A stretch of 5,766 nucleotides of DNA, from contig CABTXJ010000050.1 of NCBI GenBank assembly GCA_902488785.1, forward strand, positions 1-5,766. Direction: 5' to 3'. This document shows, one piece after another, positions 3,357 to 5,766 of the stretch. The position numbers were made by a program, and so were the translations under genes. Origin of the DNA: an uncultured Eubacteriales bacterium (GTDB lineage: Bacteria > Bacillota > Clostridia > TANB77 > CAG-508). Each line of letters opens with the position of its first letter. Positions within the stretch are counted from its first letter, which is position 1. The notes beneath the pieces were generated by a model. It was not told where the DNA came from, did no database searches, and worked only from the letters and a program-made list of their open reading frames with translations.

Positions 3357-5766
3357 TATGGCATTGGAATAAAACAAAGCACAAGAGATGAAAACCTAGT
3401 ATACCAAACTCATCCAGGTGTTGTTAATATGGCAAGAGAACTTAAGAAAAAACACCCTAATTGGAGATTTGAATATTACAATACAGGATATGATTTTGAA
3501 GAATTTGTTAATGTTGAATTCGATGCAGGAAATACTAGAAGCCCTAAAAATTTAATAGAAAGTAATAATGGAACAAGATATGGATCAGAATGGCTAGATC
3601 AAGAAAGAATACATTTAGGATTTGATTCATATGCTTCACGAAAAAGATGGCAAGCACCATCTAAAGAGGCAGTAAGATACTTTTTAGATCCTAGAAATTA
3701 TTTAAATGATGAGAAGATATTTTCGCTAATGATTTTAAGAGGATGTGGTGATGTTTGGGATAATAATACTGCACTTAATTTTGTTAGGAAAATATTAAAT
3801 GGAAGTCATCAAGGAAGAGAGCAAGATGTAGTTGATGCATCAAAAGAAGCAGATGTATACCTTTTAGAGTTAGCATCTAAATTAAAACAAGAAGGTGGGC
3901 TTGAAGGACAAATAGATGGTATAACATATTATAATCCATTAAATATTAGAGCAAATGGATCAAGTACAGAAGAAGTGGTAAGAAGAGGCCTTGAATATGC
4001 TAAGCAAAATGGTTGGGATACATTTAAAAAAGGTTTAGTAGGTGGAGCAAATGGAACATTAAAAAGATATATACAAAGAGGGCAGGATACAAAATATTTA
4101 ATGAAATTTGATTCAGTGACTTCAATACCAGCAGGATACCAATATATGCAAAATATTGAAGCTGCAATATCTGAAGGAAGACTTTTAAGAAGAGGATTAC
4201 TTACTGCAGATAGCAATCTAACAGGATCATATATATTTAGAATTCCATTATATTATAATATGCCAGATGAAATATCACCAAGACCAGACCTTTCTGCAAA
4301 CTTTGGATCAACAGATAGATATGGAATAGTTACAGTTTCATCAATATTAAAATTTAGAACAAAACCGTCACTTTCATCTGATTCAGTAGTTATTGGACAA
4401 CTAAATAATGGGTTAAAAGTTGAAATATTAGAAGGACCTATATCAGCACAAGGACATGAATGGTATAAGATAAGAGTAAATGGAACAGAAGGATATGTAT
4501 CTAGAGGAGCATATGATGATCCTGAAAAAAACCTTGAAATTAGAAATAACGAAGAAAAGAAACCTAAACCTACTCCAGATGATCAAGGATTTGGATCAAC
4601 AGATAGGTACGGAATAGTTACTGTAAATACATCACTTGCAGTAAGAACAAAACCAACTTTAGGATCAAGTAGTGTAACTATAACTAGACTTCAAAATGCT
4701 ACAAAGGTAGAAATATTAGAAGGCCCTATATATGCAGATGATCATGAATGGTATAAGATAAGAGTAAATGGAATTGAAGGATATTCTTCAAGAGGATCGG
4801 TAAATGATCCAGATAAAAATATGGAAATTAAAAATAATAATTATGAAAAACCTGAAAAACCTGAAGAAAATGAGAATGAAGGTGATAGTGAAAGTAAACC
4901 AAAAGATAATCATGAATATATAGAAAATGCAGAAGAAATATTACCATGTTATGCAGTAACAAAAGGTGAAATAAATTTAACAAAAGATATAAATGGAAAA
5001 GACTTTATAACAAAGATACCAGAAAATGTGGAAATATTAATTCTTGAAAAAGAAGGCGATGGAAATTATAAGATATCATTTGAAGGAAATGTTGGATATA
5101 TTAAGAAAATACAAGCTGAAAAAAATCTATTTAGCTATATAAAATTAAATGGAATACCAAATAAGGAAAAGCCTAAGTTTGATAAACCATTACAACCGGA
5201 AAAAACTAAAATAGAAAAATCAGAGACAGAAGGACTAGTTTTTGATGGTAAAAATGAAGGACTAGGAAGATATGATGACAAGTACATATATTTTGATTGG
5301 AAGATAAATCAAAAATTATTCGCACTTTCAAATTATGAAAAAATATCAGTATATGACAAAAATGATTTAACAAAGAAAATAGACTTAGAAGAAGATGTTA
5401 AAATATTAAAAGGTGAAAAAAGAAACTTAGCAGAAACTAATGTAATTGATGCAAAAGATGCAAAAACAAAAGAGATAGAAAATTCAGAAAATATAGCAAA
5501 TACAGAAAACAAAGAAAATAAAGAAAAAGCAAATAACTTAAAAACAAATGAAGTAGAAAAAACTATATTAAATCCGACTGAAGTTAAAAAATTAGATGAT
5601 AGCAAAGAAAATAGTAATGTATTAAAAATAGAAGAAGTTACAGAAGAAATATCAAATGAAAAAGAAATATTAGAAAAAGAAGAAATTAAAAAAGCAGAAG
5701 AAAATATAATAAAAGCACTTTCTACTGGAAATATAATTGAATTTAATGGAAAGAAATATACAATTA
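3264..5766 (+). CDS. Secreted SH3-repeat glucosaminidase-type cell-wall hydrolase (3' end missing)
   Basis: The frame is open for 834 codons and continues past the right edge. Residues 1-31 form a signal peptide: a basic start (KKNNLNVLGIRK), hydrophobic core IIAIILVFLIIL, and likely cleavage after NSYA. Residues about 50-335 match the clostridial peptidoglycan glucosaminidase family by remembered pattern: ELKKKHPNWRFEYYNTG (59-75), AVRYFLDPRNYLNDE, LASKLKQEGG (203-212, E210 the likely catalytic acid), YYNPLNIRANG, GWDTFKKGLVGGA, YIQRGQDTKYLMKF, and a closing FRIPLYYNMP. Family knowledge: such enzymes cut glycan strands next to N-acetylglucosamine during wall turnover or cell separation. SH3-type wall-binding units follow at 347-429, 443-525 and about 562-623, joined by charged Pro/Lys/Glu linkers. 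A fourth begins near 690 and is followed by a Lys/Glu/Asn-rich stretch (720-818). The start is supported by AAGGGGA four bases before ATG 3264. It is functionally unrelated to tyrS upstream. Enzyme class is confident; exact bond specificity is not. Confidence 0.88.
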   Translation, partial: MKKNNLNVLGIRKIIAIILVFLIILSNNSYAYGIGIKQSTRDENLVYQTHPGVVNMARELKKKHPNWRFEYYNTGYDFEEFVNVEFDAGNTRSPKNLIESNNGTRYGSEWLDQERIHLGFDSYASRKRWQAPSKEAVRYFLDPRNYLNDEKIFSLMILRGCGDVWDNNTALNFVRKILNGSHQGREQDVVDASKEADVYLLELASKLKQEGGLEGQIDGITYYNPLNIRANGSSTEEVVRRGLEYAKQNGWDTFKKGLVGGANGTLKRYIQRGQDTKYLMKFDSVTSIPAGYQYMQNIEAAISEGRLLRRGLLTADSNLTGSYIFRIPLYYNMPDEISPRPDLSANFGSTDRYGIVTVSSILKFRTKPSLSSDSVVIGQLNNGLKVEILEGPISAQGHEWYKIRVNGTEGYVSRGAYDDPEKNLEIRNNEEKKPKPTPDDQGFGSTDRYGIVTVNTSLAVRTKPTLGSSSVTITRLQNATKVEILEGPIYADDHEWYKIRVNGIEGYSSRGSVNDPDKNMEIKNNNYEKPEKPEENENEGDSESKPKDNHEYIENAEEILPCYAVTKGEINLTKDINGKDFITKIPENVEILILEKEGDGNYKISFEGNVGYIKKIQAEKNLFSYIKLNGIPNKEKPKFDKPLQPEKTKIEKSETEGLVFDGKNEGLGRYDDKYIYFDWKINQKLFALSNYEKISVYDKNDLTKKIDLEEDVKILKGEKRNLAETNVIDAKDAKTKEIENSENIANTENKENKEKANNLKTNEVEKTILNPTEVKKLDDSKENSNVLKIEEVTEEISNEKEILEKEEIKKAEENIIKALSTGNIIEFNGKKYTI
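4302..4550 (+). repeat. SH3 unit 1 of a near-duplicate pair
   Basis: Residues 347-429 begin FGSTDRYGIVTV and contain FRTKPS, VEILEGPI, HEWYKIRVNG and GYVSRG, the standard bacterial SH3 pattern (RtkPs, WykIrvnG, GYV). By hand alignment the unit matches the one at 4590-4838 in about 58 of 83 residues with no gap. Period 288 bases (96 codons). Expected role: binding peptidoglycan to hold the enzyme at the wall. Confidence 0.85.
4590..4838 (+). repeat. SH3 unit 2 of a near-duplicate pair
   Basis: Residues 443-525 repeat the previous unit, starting with the same FGSTDRYGIVTV and sharing VEILEGPI and HEWYKIRVNG. Differences cluster in the two variable loops (residues 455-477 and near 486-489). GYVS has become GYSS. 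It is separated from unit 1 by a 13-residue linker rich in Glu, Lys and Pro. Confidence 0.85.
4947..5132 (+). other. Divergent third SH3-like unit
   Basis: Residues 562-623 start CYAVTKGEINLTKD and include VEILILEKEGDGNYKISFEG then NVGYIKK. The final part follows the SH3 pattern (nYKIsfeGnvGYI), but the RtkP segment of the first two units is replaced. It was recognised by pattern only. Confidence 0.6.
5421..5717 (+). other. Lys/Glu/Asn-rich low-complexity coding stretch
   Basis: Residues about 720-818 are dominated by Lys, Glu, Asn, Ile and Thr with loose ENxxN and KENKEK motifs. They have almost no aromatic residues and no Gly or Cys. The final part (EEISNEKEILEKEEIKKAEE) could form a coiled coil or single helix. 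The coding strand is strongly purine-rich. It separates two stretches that look like halves of an SH3 unit (about 690-719 and 820 onward). Confidence 0.65.

Noticed and set aside
3929..4216. Minus-strand open frame opposite the hydrolase catalytic domain
   Set aside because: The plus strand encodes conserved glucosaminidase motifs here; the antisense frame has no supporting signals.
5333..5605. Minus-strand open frame, Phe/Ser-rich and apparently membrane-like
   Set aside because: This is the reverse reading of the Lys/Glu-rich low-complexity stretch, which always gives a Phe/Ser/Leu-rich antisense frame.

Overview
The window is chromosomal DNA of a very AT-rich bacterium, most likely a low-GC Gram-positive anaerobe (Clostridia/Tissierellia type). 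The evidence is the strong AGGGGA- or AGAGG-type ribosome binding sites, near-exclusive use of AGA for arginine and A/T-ending codons, and genes typical of Firmicutes: a TmcAL/YlbM-type enzyme and a clostridial SH3-repeat glucosaminidase. I cannot name the genus.

Layout: (1) Positions 1-144, minus strand, hold the first 48 codons of tmcAL, an N4-acetylcytidine-forming enzyme for the anticodon of elongator tRNA-Met. (2) Positions 145-403 are a divergent intergenic region. It has a near-consensus promoter reading toward queA and a small set of AAATAnTAATT-like repeats. (3) Positions 404-1453 are queA (queuosine biosynthesis), closed by a clear intrinsic terminator at about 1469-1500. (4) Positions 1501-1644 are a second leader with a probable extended -10 promoter. 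(5) Positions 1645-1950 encode a 101-residue zinc-ribbon protein of unknown function, followed after 42 bases by (6) tyrS (1993-3198), a complete tyrosyl-tRNA synthetase. (7) From 3264 to beyond the right edge runs a large secreted cell-wall hydrolase. It has a signal peptide, a glucosaminidase-type domain, two near-duplicate SH3 units, a third SH3-like unit and a fourth that appears to be split by a Lys/Glu/Asn-rich insert. No stop codon is reached in 834 codons.

The first four genes share a translation theme. TmcAL modifies position 34 of tRNA-Met, QueA builds the wobble base queuosine found in tRNA-Tyr, His, Asn and Asp, and TyrS charges tRNA-Tyr. The zinc-ribbon protein is probably co-transcribed with tyrS. 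The last gene is functionally unrelated and probably has its own promoter in the tyrS downstream gap. I saw no mobile element, CRISPR array, tRNA, rRNA or T-box. Most of the window is ordinary housekeeping sequence. The points most worth following are the uncharacterised zinc-ribbon protein before tyrS, the apparently interrupted SH3 domain, and the repeats in the tmcAL/queA divergent region.
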